In this document: one piece after another, positions 9,278 to 18,116 of the stretch
Layout of the letters: every line of letters starts with the position of its first letter
Position numbering within the stretch: the first letter of the stretch is position 1
Assembly (NCBI GenBank): GCA_016713985.1
Contig: JADJOD010000050.1
Span: 62,001-126,000 of the forward strand
DNA from: Lewinellaceae bacterium
GTDB taxonomy: Bacteria; Bacteroidota; Bacteroidia; Chitinophagales; Saprospiraceae
Direction of reading: 5' to 3'
DNA: 64,000 nt
Notes under the pieces: generated by a model
Told to the model about the DNA's origin: nothing
The model's database searches: none
Seen by the model: only the letters and a program-made list of their open reading frames with translations
Translations under genes and position numbers: made by a program

Positions 9278-9993
9278 TCACGTCTTCACAAACCGCCCCA
9301 TTTTTCGCTCGCCGTTCTCTTCTAAGATTTCTAAAAAATAAACCCCGCACGGCAGGATCGAAACGTCCAGTTCAGTCGCCATTTGTTTCTCCAAAACTAT
9401 TTGGCCGTTCAGATCAACTATTCGGATGTGATGGAAGCCATTTTTCAAAAAGCTTGGGCCCGTTGTCGGGTTGGGACTGAGTATCAACAGCCCGACTGCC
9501 GACTTTTCATCGACTGAAACAGGCGTGTTACTGATAAAAATACGCACTTTCCGGATGTTTTCCCGGAACACTTCCACTTGCGGAATGGCCACCAAGCCGT
9601 CGGCCTGCACGACGCCGTCGCCCGCCTGAATGGTAAATCCGGTGTCTGGGTCATCCACACCCCAGTAAAACATCGTGCCGGCGGCGGGTTTGAACAATTG
9701 CGGCCGGCGGATCGCCAGGTCGGCTTTCAGCGAACTCACCGGGCAATTGTCGTTGGCAAAAACGGCGTTCGATTCGAGCCAGGCCGTCGTCTGCCAGCCG
9801 CCGGTGGCGTCGACGGTGTTTTCCCAGCGGTGGTAGCCGCCCCAGGCGCCCCAGTTGTCGCCGTCGCCGTTGTTGATGCCGATAAGGCCGGTACCGGGGT
9901 TGTTGTTTTGCGGGTCGAGGCGGTGGTTGAAAAAAGCGGGGAAAAGGCGCAAAATGCGAGCAAAAAGAAGCAGGTCAAAGCATTTTTCATCAT
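9278..9993 (-). CDS. secreted T9SS cargo protein, frameshifted as written
   Basis: A signal peptide (MMKNALTCFFLLAFCAF) starts at 9993 in one frame. The rest of the protein continues in another frame after a run of six A on the plus strand at 9930-9935; one extra base restores a single ~239-residue protein. The C-terminal ~75 residues are a T9SS type A sorting domain (LLILSPNPTTGPSF, then IRIVDLNGQIV and GVYFLEI), which directs export and cell-surface attachment. The middle part, rich in Gly, Asn, Asp and Trp (NGDGDNWGAWGGYHRW), matches no family I know and is short for such a cargo. The frame break may be a sequencing error, as in several neighbours, or the gene may be a real remnant. Confidence 0.6.
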
Positions 9994-10006
9994 CTGATTT
10001 TAAAGT

Positions 10007-10113
10007 GGACAAAATTAATGATACTAATTTTCTTCCGAACATTCTGATAATGAATCATCTGGACGGAAAGATTTCCGTCCTACTACTCCGCAGGACGGAA
10101 ATTTCCGTCCTAC
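10007..10113 (+). repeat. dispersed ~77-bp repeat, copy A, with an extra palindrome
   Basis: Bases 10007-10083 match copies at 52059-52134 (inverted) and 52967-53037. The unit begins GGACAAAATTAATG, has a central TTCTTCCGAACATT, and ends in a palindrome GGACGGAAA...TTTCCGTCC. A second GGACGGAAATTTCCGTCC palindrome follows at 10094-10111. Confidence 0.8.
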
Positions 10114-10256
10114 ATCTCCGCATAGACTTTAAAAACCCCGGCCGGTTTATTCACCTTTTTTAAAAAATCTTCCCGGAAAACACGTCCCACCTTGCAAGGA
10201 AGAGCGCCCGGCAGGCAGCGCCACCCCCACTTTTGCCAAAAAAATTCACTTTTCAC

Positions 10257-11258
10257 ATGAAAGCAAAAACGTTATTTCCGGGACTGATCCTCGTATTGGG
10301 ATGCCTGATCAGTGCCTGCCAAAAAGGCGAATTAAATCCCTCCCAACCGGGCAACCTGGTGCCACTGACCGTTGATCAGGACCCATCGCTGCCGGGTATT
10401 TCGGCGAACGGCACACTCCTGCACGCCGAAGCATTCGGCCAACCCGACAGCGCGTTGCTCGTCGTCATCCACGGCGGACCCGGCTCGGACTACCGCTATT
10501 TATTGAATTGCAAGGAATTCGCCGGTGAAGGCTTCCGGGTTGTGTTCTACGACCAGCGGGGTTCGGGTTTGTCCCGGCGCCATCCCAAAGACTCCTACAG
10601 CATCGAACTGATGATCGACGATCTGAGAGCGGTCATCGAACACTACAAAACCCGACCCAACCAAAAGGTTTTCCTGCTCGGGCATTCGTGGGGCGGAATG
10701 TTGGCGACGGCTTACATCAATGAGCACCCGGCCGAAATCGACGGCGCTATTTTGTGCGAACCCGGCGGCTTCACCTACACGCAAATAGAGGAATACCTCA
10801 GTCGTTCGCAGCATTTCGGCATGTTCAGCGAAACCCTCAACGACGCCGTTTATCTCGACCAGTTTATTACCGGCAAAGAAGACCAGCACGAAATTCTGGA
10901 TTACAAGTTCGGGCTCTGGGCTGCGGCTGACGAAGCGGAAGACAGCCCCATCGGCAATGAAGGTCCGCTGCCTTTCTGGCGCTCGGGCGCGGTGGTGAAC
11001 GACGCTTTGTTTGAGATTGCCGAGGAACAAGGTTTCGATTTTACGGCCAACCTCAGTCAGTTCGACACAAAAACCCTGTTTGTCTATAGCGAAAACAACA
11101 CGGCATACGGCGTACAACACGCCCAAAAAGTCGCCGCCGCCTACCCGAATGTGCAACTTTTTCGCGTAGACGACGCCGGACACGATATGCTCTCGTTCCC
11201 GCGCGGCTGGCAACATTTTCACCCGGTGGGATTGGCCTACCTGAATTCTTTAAAATAA
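10257..11258 (+). CDS. alpha/beta-hydrolase lipoprotein, proline-iminopeptidase-like
   Basis: This 333-residue protein has a lipoprotein signal ending LISAC at about residue 21, so it is probably anchored in an envelope membrane. It has the alpha/beta-hydrolase features of the S33 proline iminopeptidase group: the oxyanion motif HGGPGSDYR, DQRGSGLS after strand 4, the nucleophile Ser in GHSWGG, and a catalytic His in DDAGHD. It could be an aminopeptidase or an esterase; sequence alone does not decide. An upstream in-frame TTG at 10233 falls in a likely -7 box (CACTTTTG, 10228-10235), so the ATG at 10257 is preferred. The gene appears to be transcribed alone. Confidence 0.82.
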   Translation: MKAKTLFPGLILVLGCLISACQKGELNPSQPGNLVPLTVDQDPSLPGISANGTLLHAEAFGQPDSALLVVIHGGPGSDYRYLLNCKEFAGEGFRVVFYDQRGSGLSRRHPKDSYSIELMIDDLRAVIEHYKTRPNQKVFLLGHSWGGMLATAYINEHPAEIDGAILCEPGGFTYTQIEEYLSRSQHFGMFSETLNDAVYLDQFITGKEDQHEILDYKFGLWAAADEAEDSPIGNEGPLPFWRSGAVVNDALFEIAEEQGFDFTANLSQFDTKTLFVYSENNTAYGVQHAQKVAAAYPNVQLFRVDDAGHDMLSFPRGWQHFHPVGLAYLNSLK

Positions 11259-11368
11259 CAGAGGCATCAGTGTGGCGTGACCATTTTTAAGCATTGTATC
11301 ATGGAATGCACCGAAGGTGGTCATGCCTCAACTAATCACACAGAAACTCATTTTAAAACAATTTTCCA

Positions 11369-12031
11369 ATGAAAAATACCATCATCATCGCAATTGCCTT
11401 ATCCGGCATAGCCATATCCGCCTGCGCTCAAACCCTCAACTGGCAGGCCTTCCAACCCGGGCAAAAACACCTCGTTCACCTGCAAACAGGCTGGGATTAC
11501 GGCCTGAACTTCGGCCTCGGCTACGCGAGGAAATCCAACACCAGGTGGCCCGTTCTGACGAGTATTGAATACAGTTTCCCGGCAGGCGAACGTGTATTCG
11601 ACGATTTTAAAGTACGAATCGGCGGGCAGGTGGAGGTGATCCGGGCGGGCGGTTTTTCCTTCACGGCCAAACTCTACAGCCCGATTCGCCGCTATGAAAA
11701 CAACTTAGTCAGGCTTTTTAGTTTCGGCAGTGAGTTTTCCGGAGTCGCGGGTTTTTACCGGAAAAAATGGTTTGTCGCGGGTGAATTGGGCTTCGACAAA
11801 GCCGTCGCCACACACGTCAAACATCCGAAAAGGGCCTTAGATAACTACCCGGGCCTCCAGAACGGCTGGTACGTGCCGACGGGCGGCAACTGGTTTTATG
11901 GCTTGCAGGCAGGTTTTTCTTTCGGCTCAAATGACCTTACGCTGAAAGCCGGGAATCTGGCAAGCCAGGGTTGGGAAACCGCGCCGTTTATTCCGAAATA
12001 TGTCGTTCTGGGGTATAACCGGAGGTTTTGA
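11369..12031 (+). CDS. outer-membrane beta-barrel-like hypothetical protein
   Basis: This 220-residue protein has an N-terminal signal sequence ending ISACAQ; cleavage could be by signal peptidase I, or by the lipoprotein pathway at the Cys. The mature part alternates polar and hydrophobic/aromatic residues, with segments such as LNFGLGYARKS, TSIEYSFPAG, VRIGGQVEVI and FYGLQAGFSFGSNDL, ending YVVLGYNRRF. A C-terminal Phe and amphipathic strands fit a small outer-membrane barrel. No family name is recognised. The TGA stop is also the beginning of the TGACAGGATT repeat downstream. A 110-base gap separates it from the upstream hydrolase. Confidence 0.65.
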   Translation: MKNTIIIAIALSGIAISACAQTLNWQAFQPGQKHLVHLQTGWDYGLNFGLGYARKSNTRWPVLTSIEYSFPAGERVFDDFKVRIGGQVEVIRAGGFSFTAKLYSPIRRYENNLVRLFSFGSEFSGVAGFYRKKWFVAGELGFDKAVATHVKHPKRALDNYPGLQNGWYVPTGGNWFYGLQAGFSFGSNDLTLKAGNLASQGWETAPFIPKYVVLGYNRRF

Positions 12032-12045
12032 CAGGATTTATTTTT

Positions 12046-12237
12046 TTGACAGGATTGACATGATCTACAGGTTAAATCGGCTTCGTCGACATGATAAAAA
12101 CCTGTAGATCATGTCAATCCTGTCAAAAAGATCGGCTTCGTCGACATGATAAAAACCTGTAGATCATGTCAATCCTGTCAAAAAGATCGGCTTCGTCGAC
12201 ATGATAAAAACCTGTAGATCATGTCAATCCTGTCAAA
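12046..12237. repeat. 55-bp tandem repeat of a palindromic unit (GACAGGATTGACATGATC family)
   Basis: One inverted arm (TTTTTGACAGGATTGACATG, starting about 12049) faces three direct copies of a 55-base unit starting at 12078, 12133 and 12188. Each unit contains CGGCTTCGTCGACATG and the complementary arm CATGTCAATCCTGTCAAAAA. Related DNA occurs at 19727-19833. The copies are nearly identical with no unique spacers. Confidence 0.85.
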
Positions 12238-12280
12238 AAATAATACCTGTCAAAAAGATTTGAACTGAAAAAAAACCGCA

Positions 12281-13441
12281 TTAATCCAGCTTCAGGTATT
12301 CAGAAGGCGCTTGCCCGGTGGCTTTTTTAAAATAACGGTTGAACGCCGATTTGGAGTTGAATCCACAGTCCAGCGCGAGAGCAAGTAAGGTAAACTGGCG
12401 GCTTTTGGGGTCGGCGGTCATTTTCAAAAAGGCCTCTACACGCATTGAATTGATGTAATCGTAGAAGTTTTTGCCTTCTTTTTCATTGACGATTTGTGAC
12501 AGGTAGTTTGGGTGTGTGTCCAAACGTTCGGCCAGATCGGTGAGCGACAGTTCGCTTTCCCTGAAAAGTTGCTGCGTCGCCATCAAATCCTGAAGCCGGC
12601 GGTGCAGCAACTCTGCCGCTTCCAGGGTCAGGCCCGATTTTTCATACTTTTTCCTGTCAGATGAGGTGGCTTCGGGGTCGGTTTTTTCCAAAAATGCGGG
12701 CAACGGCGCCCTGTCGCTTTCTCCGCCGGAAGATGAAGGTTCGGGCGGATCGTAACTGGATTGCACCATTTCCAGGGCCGGCTGGCTGGTAAAAATGCCC
12801 ACCTGCCGAATACCAAAATACCCGATAAACAGCACGAACAAAACCGCCGCGCCATAAATGGCCGGGTCATAACCCGCCAGCACCGCAATCCAGATGACGG
12901 CCAACCCGTAAATCAGGTTTTTCAGCCAAAGCAGGTTGACTTTTTCCTGACTGGAAAACATATCGGCGATGACGCGGCGATGTTTTTGGAGCAGACGGTA
13001 AGACAGCACGGTGTATGCTACGCCCGACACATTGATAGCAATATTTATCAGCAGCATGAAGCCTTCGTAGCCCGCCCCCTTGTTCTGAAAAATCCAAATT
13101 TTTCGCTCGGCAGGCAACAAAATGAAAGGACTCAAATAAAGATAGCAAGCCAAAACAGGCACAAAATGCCACCACCAGCGCTTCGGCAACTGCCCCCGGC
13201 AAAGTGCAGCCGTGTACAGGTAAAGCAAGGGCGGATGAACGAGCGGCATGGGTATCGCCAGGCCAAGGAGGGCGATAAATTCAAAAATTTTTTCAGACAA
13301 AAACAGGTAATAGAATCCCAGATGCGCTCCAATCCAGCACAGCCAGAACGACAGGATGTAGTCGGCGGCAGTTTTGTTCTTTTTGCCAAGCAGCAGCAGG
13401 CAGAGGAAGAAGGAAATGACGATTCCGATAATGTAAAACAT
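12281..13441 (-). CDS. membrane-bound AraC-family transcriptional regulator
   Basis: This ~386-residue protein has an N-terminal half with seven or so hydrophobic helices (from FYIIGIVISFFLCLLLL to about residue 215), a linker rich in Ser, Pro and Glu, and a C-terminal AraC/XylS DNA-binding domain of two helix-turn-helices (LSLTDLAERLDTHPNYLSQI and the later ALDCGFNSKSAFNRYFKK). This architecture is common in Bacteroidota and suggests a regulator that senses a signal at or in the membrane. The frame is open further upstream, but TATTTTGC just before 13441 looks like its -7 box and the ATG at 13441 begins directly at the first membrane helix. No target operon can be assigned. Confidence 0.85.
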   Translation of the reverse strand: MFYIIGIVISFFLCLLLLGKKNKTAADYILSFWLCWIGAHLGFYYLFLSEKIFEFIALLGLAIPMPLVHPPLLYLYTAALCRGQLPKRWWWHFVPVLACYLYLSPFILLPAERKIWIFQNKGAGYEGFMLLINIAINVSGVAYTVLSYRLLQKHRRVIADMFSSQEKVNLLWLKNLIYGLAVIWIAVLAGYDPAIYGAAVLFVLFIGYFGIRQVGIFTSQPALEMVQSSYDPPEPSSSGGESDRAPLPAFLEKTDPEATSSDRKKYEKSGLTLEAAELLHRRLQDLMATQQLFRESELSLTDLAERLDTHPNYLSQIVNEKEGKNFYDYINSMRVEAFLKMTADPKSRQFTLLALALDCGFNSKSAFNRYFKKATGQAPSEYLKLD

Positions 13442-13637
13442 CCTGTTCAAGGCAAAATAGGTTGTAAAAGTAAATACTTTCCACGGCCCTGACACGTTCG
13501 CCACGAAGGTGGAGATGCCAGGGTAGCGCAGACTGCCAAAATATCCGTTCTGTTTCACTTTTTTTGACATTTTGACACCAACACACCGCTTTACCCGTCA
13601 TTTTTTCCGGAAAAATCTGTCTGTTTGATGTTGGAGG

Positions 13638-13645
13638 TAAATTTG
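13638..13645 (+). promoter_or_regulatory. candidate clpB -7 box TAAATTTG
   Basis: TAAATTTG fits the Bacteroidota -7 consensus, 76 bases before the clpB ATG. No CIRCE or other heat-shock operator is seen. Confidence 0.4.
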
Positions 13646-13720
13646 CTTTGCCTCTCCAAAAGAAAAGGACCCTTTATCCTTACTGACCAACCTGATTTCG
13701 GCAGATTCTAAACCCAACAC

Positions 13721-16372
13721 ATGACTTACGACAATTTCACCATAAAAGCCCAGGAGGCCATTCTCCAGGCACAGCAAATCGCCGCCGGCTACGAACAACA
13801 AAGTGTGGACACGGCCCACCTGCTGAAGGGTATGCTGGAAGTGGACGACTCCGTCACCGATTTCCTCCTGAAAAAAGCGGGCGTCAATATGTCGCGTTTC
13901 GAACAGGAGCTGGACAAACTTGTTTGGGAAATTCCCAAAGTACAAGGTGCTGACAAACAATACCTTACCAGTGAAGCCAACAAAGCCGTAGCCGCAGCCA
14001 AAGCGTCGCTCAAAGACTTCGGCGACGAATATATTTCGCTGGAAATCCTGCTGCTCGGCATCGCCAAGGGCAGCGACAAAACCGCCCGCCTGCTCCGTGA
14101 ACAAGGCGCCACCGTCGAGGTGTTGTCCGCCGCCGTCAAAGAACTCCGCAAAGGCCGCAAGATCACCGACCAAACCACCGAACAGGTGTATAACGCCCTG
14201 CAAAAATACGCCATCAACCTCACGGAAATGGCCGAAAACGGCAAACTGGACCCGGTCATCGGCCGCGACGAGGAGATTCGCCGCGTGTTGCACATCCTCA
14301 GCCGCCGCAAAAAGAACAACCCCGTCATCATTGGCGACCCCGGCGTGGGCAAAACAGCCATCGTGGAAGGTATCGCCTGGCGGATCGTGCGCCACGACGT
14401 GCCCGAAACACTGTCCGGCAAAAAGATTTTCAGCCTCGATATGGCCTCCCTCATCGCAGGCGCCAAATACAAAGGCGAGTTTGAAGAACGCCTGAAAGCG
14501 GTGATCAAGGAAGTGATCGACAGCAACGAACAGGTCATTCTTTTTATCGACGAGATCCATACGCTCGTGGGCGCCGGCGGCGGCCAGGGCGCCATGGACG
14601 CGGCCAATATTCTGAAACCGGCCCTGGCACGCGGCGAACTGCGCACCATCGGCGCCACCACGCTGGACGAATACCAGAAGTACTTCGAAAGTGACAAAGC
14701 CCTCGAACGCCGCTTCCAATCGGTATACGTGGACGAACCTTCCATCGAAGATACCATCTCCATCCTGCGCGGTATTCGGGAAAAATACGAGAACTACCAC
14801 AAAGTGCAGATCCTCGACGAGGCCGTGATCTCCGCCGCCGAACTCTCGCACCGCTACATCAGCGAACGAAAACTGCCGGACAAAGCCATTGACCTGATCG
14901 ACGAAGCCGCCGCCAAATTGCGCCTCGAACTCGACTCCGTGCCCGAAGATGTGGACAAACTCGACCGGCAACTCCGCCAGCTGGAGATTGAACGTGAAGC
15001 GATTAAACGCGAAAAGGACGAGCGGAAATTGGACGCGATGAACAAACAAATTCAGGACGTTCAGGAAAAACTCGACGGTTTGCGGGCAAAATGGCAGTCG
15101 GAAAAAGAAATCGTGGAGGCTATCCAGAATTGCAAACAGAAGTTGGAAGAACTCCACCTCCAGTATCAGCGCGCCGAACGTGAGGGTAACCTGGAAGTCG
15201 CGTCGCGTATCAAATACCAGGACATCCCCGCCCAGGAAGCCATGCTCCGCGCCGCCGAGGAAAAATTATCGGAACTCGCACCCGAAAACCGCATGACCAC
15301 CCAAACGGTCACCGCCAACGACATCGCCGAGGTAGTGGCGCGCTGGACGGGTATCCCGATCTCCAAAATGATGAAAGGAGAGAAAGAACGCCTGCTCCAC
15401 CTCGAAGACGAAATGCACAAACGGGTCATCGGCCAGGATGAAGCCGTGGAAGCCGTCAGCGACGCCATCCGCCGCAACCGCGCGGGGCTGAGTGACCCCG
15501 ACAAACCCATCGGCTCTTTCATCTTCTGCGGACCGACGGGGGTGGGCAAAACCGAACTCGCCAAAGCGCTCGCCGATGTACTTTTTGACGACGACAAGGC
15601 CATCACCCGTATCGACATGTCCGAATATCAGGAAAAACACAGCGTGTCGCGCCTCGTGGGCGCGCCTCCGGGTTATGTGGGCTACGACGAAGGCGGCCAA
15701 CTGACCGAAGCCGTACGCCGGCGCCCCTACTCCATCGTGCTGCTCGACGAGATCGAAAAAGCCCACCCGGACACTTTCAACATCCTGCTGCAAGTGCTCG
15801 ACGACGGCCGCCTGACGGACAACAAGGGCCGCACGGCCAATTTCAAAAACACCATCATCATCATGACCTCCAACCTCGCCAGCGACCGCATCATGGAAGC
15901 TTTCGAGGACTACGAAGAAATGCCCGACAAGCGCAAACACGAAGTGTTCGAAACGGCCAAGGCAGAAGTGCTGGACGCGCTGAAAACGAACCTGCGCCCC
16001 GAGTTTCTGAACCGCATCGACGAAGTGGTGGTATTCCACCCGCTGCACAAAGATCAGATGTCGCAAATCCTCGACATCCTTCTGTCCGACATCCGCGAGA
16101 TGCTGACAAAACAGGAACTCAAACTCGAGATCACCAAAGACGCCGGCAAGGTGCTGGTGGAGCACGGTTTTGATCCGCAGTACGGCGCCCGCCCGCTCAA
16201 ACGCACACTCCAGCGCGAACTCGTCAACGAACTCGCCAAACACCTGCTCGCGGGCAACTACGTCAAAGGCGACACCGTGCTGATCGACGCCGACGGGGCC
16301 GGGTTGTTGTTCGGCAGGAAATCGGAGATGGAAGGGAAAGAGGTGGTGACGAGGAAGTTGGAAGAGGTATAA
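13721..16372 (+). CDS. clpB: ATP-dependent chaperone ClpB
   Basis: This 883-residue Hsp100 disaggregase threads aggregated proteins through a hexameric pore together with DnaK. It has the N-terminal Clp repeat domain (about 1-150), nucleotide-binding domain 1 with Walker A GDPGVGKT (about 205-212) and Walker B FIDEIHTL, the long coiled-coil middle domain (about 400-530), and domain 2 with Walker A GPTGVGKT (about 604-611), Walker B VLLDEIEKAH and the pore loop GYVGYDEGG. The arginine-finger segment NRIDEVVVF and the GARPLKR sensor are intact. Length is normal and no ClpP-binding IGF loop is evident. The gene is strongly GC-rich, unlike the decayed defence DNA downstream. Confidence 0.97.
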   Translation: MTYDNFTIKAQEAILQAQQIAAGYEQQSVDTAHLLKGMLEVDDSVTDFLLKKAGVNMSRFEQELDKLVWEIPKVQGADKQYLTSEANKAVAAAKASLKDFGDEYISLEILLLGIAKGSDKTARLLREQGATVEVLSAAVKELRKGRKITDQTTEQVYNALQKYAINLTEMAENGKLDPVIGRDEEIRRVLHILSRRKKNNPVIIGDPGVGKTAIVEGIAWRIVRHDVPETLSGKKIFSLDMASLIAGAKYKGEFEERLKAVIKEVIDSNEQVILFIDEIHTLVGAGGGQGAMDAANILKPALARGELRTIGATTLDEYQKYFESDKALERRFQSVYVDEPSIEDTISILRGIREKYENYHKVQILDEAVISAAELSHRYISERKLPDKAIDLIDEAAAKLRLELDSVPEDVDKLDRQLRQLEIEREAIKREKDERKLDAMNKQIQDVQEKLDGLRAKWQSEKEIVEAIQNCKQKLEELHLQYQRAEREGNLEVASRIKYQDIPAQEAMLRAAEEKLSELAPENRMTTQTVTANDIAEVVARWTGIPISKMMKGEKERLLHLEDEMHKRVIGQDEAVEAVSDAIRRNRAGLSDPDKPIGSFIFCGPTGVGKTELAKALADVLFDDDKAITRIDMSEYQEKHSVSRLVGAPPGYVGYDEGGQLTEAVRRRPYSIVLLDEIEKAHPDTFNILLQVLDDGRLTDNKGRTANFKNTIIIMTSNLASDRIMEAFEDYEEMPDKRKHEVFETAKAEVLDALKTNLRPEFLNRIDEVVVFHPLHKDQMSQILDILLSDIREMLTKQELKLEITKDAGKVLVEHGFDPQYGARPLKRTLQRELVNELAKHLLAGNYVKGDTVLIDADGAGLLFGRKSEMEGKEVVTRKLEEV

Positions 16373-16375
16373 ATG

Positions 16376-16451
16376 GCACGTCGGATTTGCAAATCCGCCG
16401 CACTGCCGATATAAGCGGCTTGTCTGGCAGTTTTGCCGGGCAAGCCGTTTG
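16376..16451. terminator. palindrome plus terminator-like hairpin after clpB
   Basis: A member of the GGATTTnnAAATCC palindrome family (about 16376-16402, TCGGATTTGCAAATCCGCC) is followed by a hairpin with arms GCGGCTTGTCTGGC and GCCGGGCAAGCCG (about 16418-16449). It probably ends clpB transcription. Confidence 0.5.
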
Positions 16452-16471
16452 TGTTCACTCCCCTCCCTCCT

Positions 16472-16506
16472 CGGCATCAGCATCTCGTTCAGGATTTTTT
16501 CGCGGA
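16472..16506 (-). pseudogene. second copy of the bNACHT C-terminal end (35-bp direct repeat)
   Basis: These 35 bases are identical to 17304-17338, the 3' end of the bNACHT pseudogene, and are in the same orientation. In translation they give REKILNEMLMP followed by RRE, compared with GRERE and a stop in the other copy. The matching stop codon is not kept here. The fragment starts about 30 bases downstream of the toxin stop codon, so the toxin-antitoxin pair sits between two copies of the same gene end. Confidence 0.75.
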
Positions 16507-16537
16507 CAAATTCTCAAAGTATCTCTCCTGCTTGCCG

Positions 16538-17008
16538 TCAAACGCGCTCATACAAGGCGTTGCTTATTCTGAAACCCGCCATTGATGTCAAGTCATGCAA
16601 AGCAGGGCGAATAAAGTCCAGCAATCCTTTTGCCTTTGCACTCAACAACACGCCTAAAACGCCCGTATGTGCAATGCCCTCCATTTGGGCAATTTTTCTT
16701 CCCAGCATTTCATCTATTAAAAGCAAATCGGCTGACATTTCGTGCATCAAGGTGAGCGCCTCAGATTCACCTTCATCCAATACACGGCGATATTTTTGGA
16801 AAAGAGCGACATCAGTAACAGACGTGATAGTCAGCCATGAAGCAGATTTCAGTTCCGATAAGTCTTTCCCGAATTGGGTTTCCAACTTCAATAATTCCCG
16901 CATAACCGACGGAGGCACAATAACTTGCCCGTATAGCGCAGGCAAAATATCAATCCGCTGAATCAGGAATAGCGCACTCAGCGCAGAAGTATCGCTGACG
17001 ACTATCAC
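16538..17008 (-). CDS. DUF3368 PIN-domain toxin
   Basis: This 156-residue PIN-fold protein is probably an RNase toxin. It begins MIVVSDTSALSAL, with the first conserved acidic residue (Asp6), followed by the GESEA motif near residue 78 (second acidic residue) and LLIDEMLGRK near 95, which is the DUF3368 version of the metal-binding site. It starts at a GTG (17008) that overlaps the antitoxin stop codon in GTGA, so translation is coupled. Paired with UPF0175, this is a known type II toxin-antitoxin arrangement. Its sequence is more AT-rich than surrounding housekeeping genes. It lies between two copies of a bNACHT gene end. Confidence 0.85.
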   Translation of the reverse strand: MIVVSDTSALSALFLIQRIDILPALYGQVIVPPSVMRELLKLETQFGKDLSELKSASWLTITSVTDVALFQKYRRVLDEGESEALTLMHEMSADLLLIDEMLGRKIAQMEGIAHTGVLGVLLSAKAKGLLDFIRPALHDLTSMAGFRISNALYERV

Positions 17009-17247
17009 AACTGCCCCAGGCGTTTTAAAGTACGTACGTCCTGTTCAAAATCAGGCACATCATAAGTTAGTTCGATACCTCGCTGCCGGATCAGTTCCAA
17101 AAAGCCGAAGGTTTCCACTTCAGCCAATTCCTGTGCCTGTTCGAAGGTAATTCGACCGTTTTCGAGCAGGGAGAGCGCCAGTTCGATACGCACTTCAGCC
17201 TCGGTAAGTTTGGCGGATTGAAGCCAGTTGTCGGTGATGGTGAGCAT
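17005..17247 (-). CDS. UPF0175-family antitoxin
   Basis: This 80-residue protein begins MLTITDNWLQSAKLTEAE and has the UPF0175 pattern RIELALSLLENGRITFEQAQELA followed by FGFLELIRQRGI, a helix-turn-helix-like DNA-binding region with a C-terminal toxin-binding tail. It is the first gene of a two-gene operon, and its stop overlaps the GTG of the DUF3368 toxin. The frame is open upstream, but the -7 box at 17265-17272 places the transcript start between that box and the ATG at 17247, so this ATG is the correct start. It is likely to repress its own promoter, as usual for the type. Confidence 0.82.
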   Translation of the reverse strand: MLTITDNWLQSAKLTEAEVRIELALSLLENGRITFEQAQELAEVETFGFLELIRQRGIELTYDVPDFEQDVRTLKRLGQL

Positions 17248-17264
17248 GGTGCGGTATTTTTTTA

Positions 17265-17272
17265 CAAAAGTA
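17265..17272 (-). promoter_or_regulatory. toxin-antitoxin promoter -7 box TACTTTTG
   Basis: A consensus TACTTTTG on the minus strand lies 17 bases before the antitoxin ATG and 13 bases past the bNACHT pseudogene stop. Confidence 0.6.
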
Positions 17273-17285
17273 AAGGATTTTTCTT

Positions 17286-18043
17286 TTACTCCCTCTCTCT
17301 TCCCGGCATCAGCATCTCGTTCAGGATTTTTTCGCGGAGGGGCTTGGAGACGACGGCACCAGATTGCAGGCATTGAACTATTAAATGATTTGCTTCGAGG
17401 TAGCAATCAATTATTCGTCCTATTTCTTGATTTTTCTTTCCTTGATAAAAATTCTTAATTGTTTTGCTAGCTGCATTGCAGGATAAAGCGATAGCTAGTT
17501 TAGTATCAATACCAATTTCAAAATAGACAATGCTGGAAATTAGGTCTGAGTAATTCTCAGAGGCAGTGATTTGATCAATAGGAGTTTCAAGAATATCGCC
17601 GAGGTCTTGCGCAAAAGTAAAATCATGCGCAGGGCAAGGTATTTCAAGTAGGTTGTCTTGCCTGCGCCAGGTTTGCCTAACACAATAAATTTTTGCTCTC
17701 GGTTGACAATCTCTTCTCCGTCAATAGTTTCTACTGTCTTGCCAAAAGATAAATGATGCCGATCTATCTATCTCTCCATCTCTTCCGGAAGGAGACTGGA
17801 GCGGGATGTAATCTTTTCTATGATGTTAGCACGAACGTAGAGGTTGTCGAGCGGCACTTCATCTTCCATGCCGAGCACGCGTACTGAACCATAGTCTTCC
17901 AGCAGATTCTTGACATACCGGCGCGTCGCCACACCCCAAAAATCACGCTCCCCGTTTTTCTCCTTCAAAAACGAATAGCCCGCCGCCACGATGTCTTTCA
18001 TCAGGTCAACGCCGAGTTCGATGGAAGTCTGGATGTTTTGCAT
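17286..18043 (-). pseudogene. decayed bNACHT (bacterial NLR-like) NTPase
   Basis: The first 91 codons (ATG 18043 to a TAG at 17768-17770) encode a helical N-terminal domain with YVKNLLEDYGSVRVLGMED and VPLDNLYVRANIIEKIT, the usual lead-in to a NACHT domain. The same frame continues past the TAG to KFIVLGKPGAGKTTYLKYLA, an intact P-loop at about 17650-17690, and then breaks. A different frame carries the C-terminus: AHDFTFAQDL..., then LIVQCLQSGAVVSKPLREK ending at a TAA at 17286-17288. That tail resembles the short C-terminal domain (SNaCT) of antiphage bNACHT proteins. Most of the NTPase module is missing, so the gene is dead through internal deletion, frameshift and nonsense. AT-rich composition suggests acquired defence DNA. 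A -7-like TATCTTTA lies at 18071-18078. Confidence 0.7.
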
Positions 18044-18116
18044 AAGAGGGTCGGGATTTAAAACGGCGGGTAAAGATAACAAAACCAGTTTTTTGACCCG
18101 AAATGCCGAACAGGTT

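Noticed and set aside
12078..12237. CRISPR array
   Set aside because: Units are identical over their whole 55 bases with no unique spacers. The arrays at 18117 and 45779 also have near-constant spacers, and no cas genes are near.
13598..16483. Long minus-strand open frames opposite clpB
   Set aside because: They are shadows caused by the GC-rich codon use of clpB, have low-complexity Phe/Val/Gly-rich translations and match no family.
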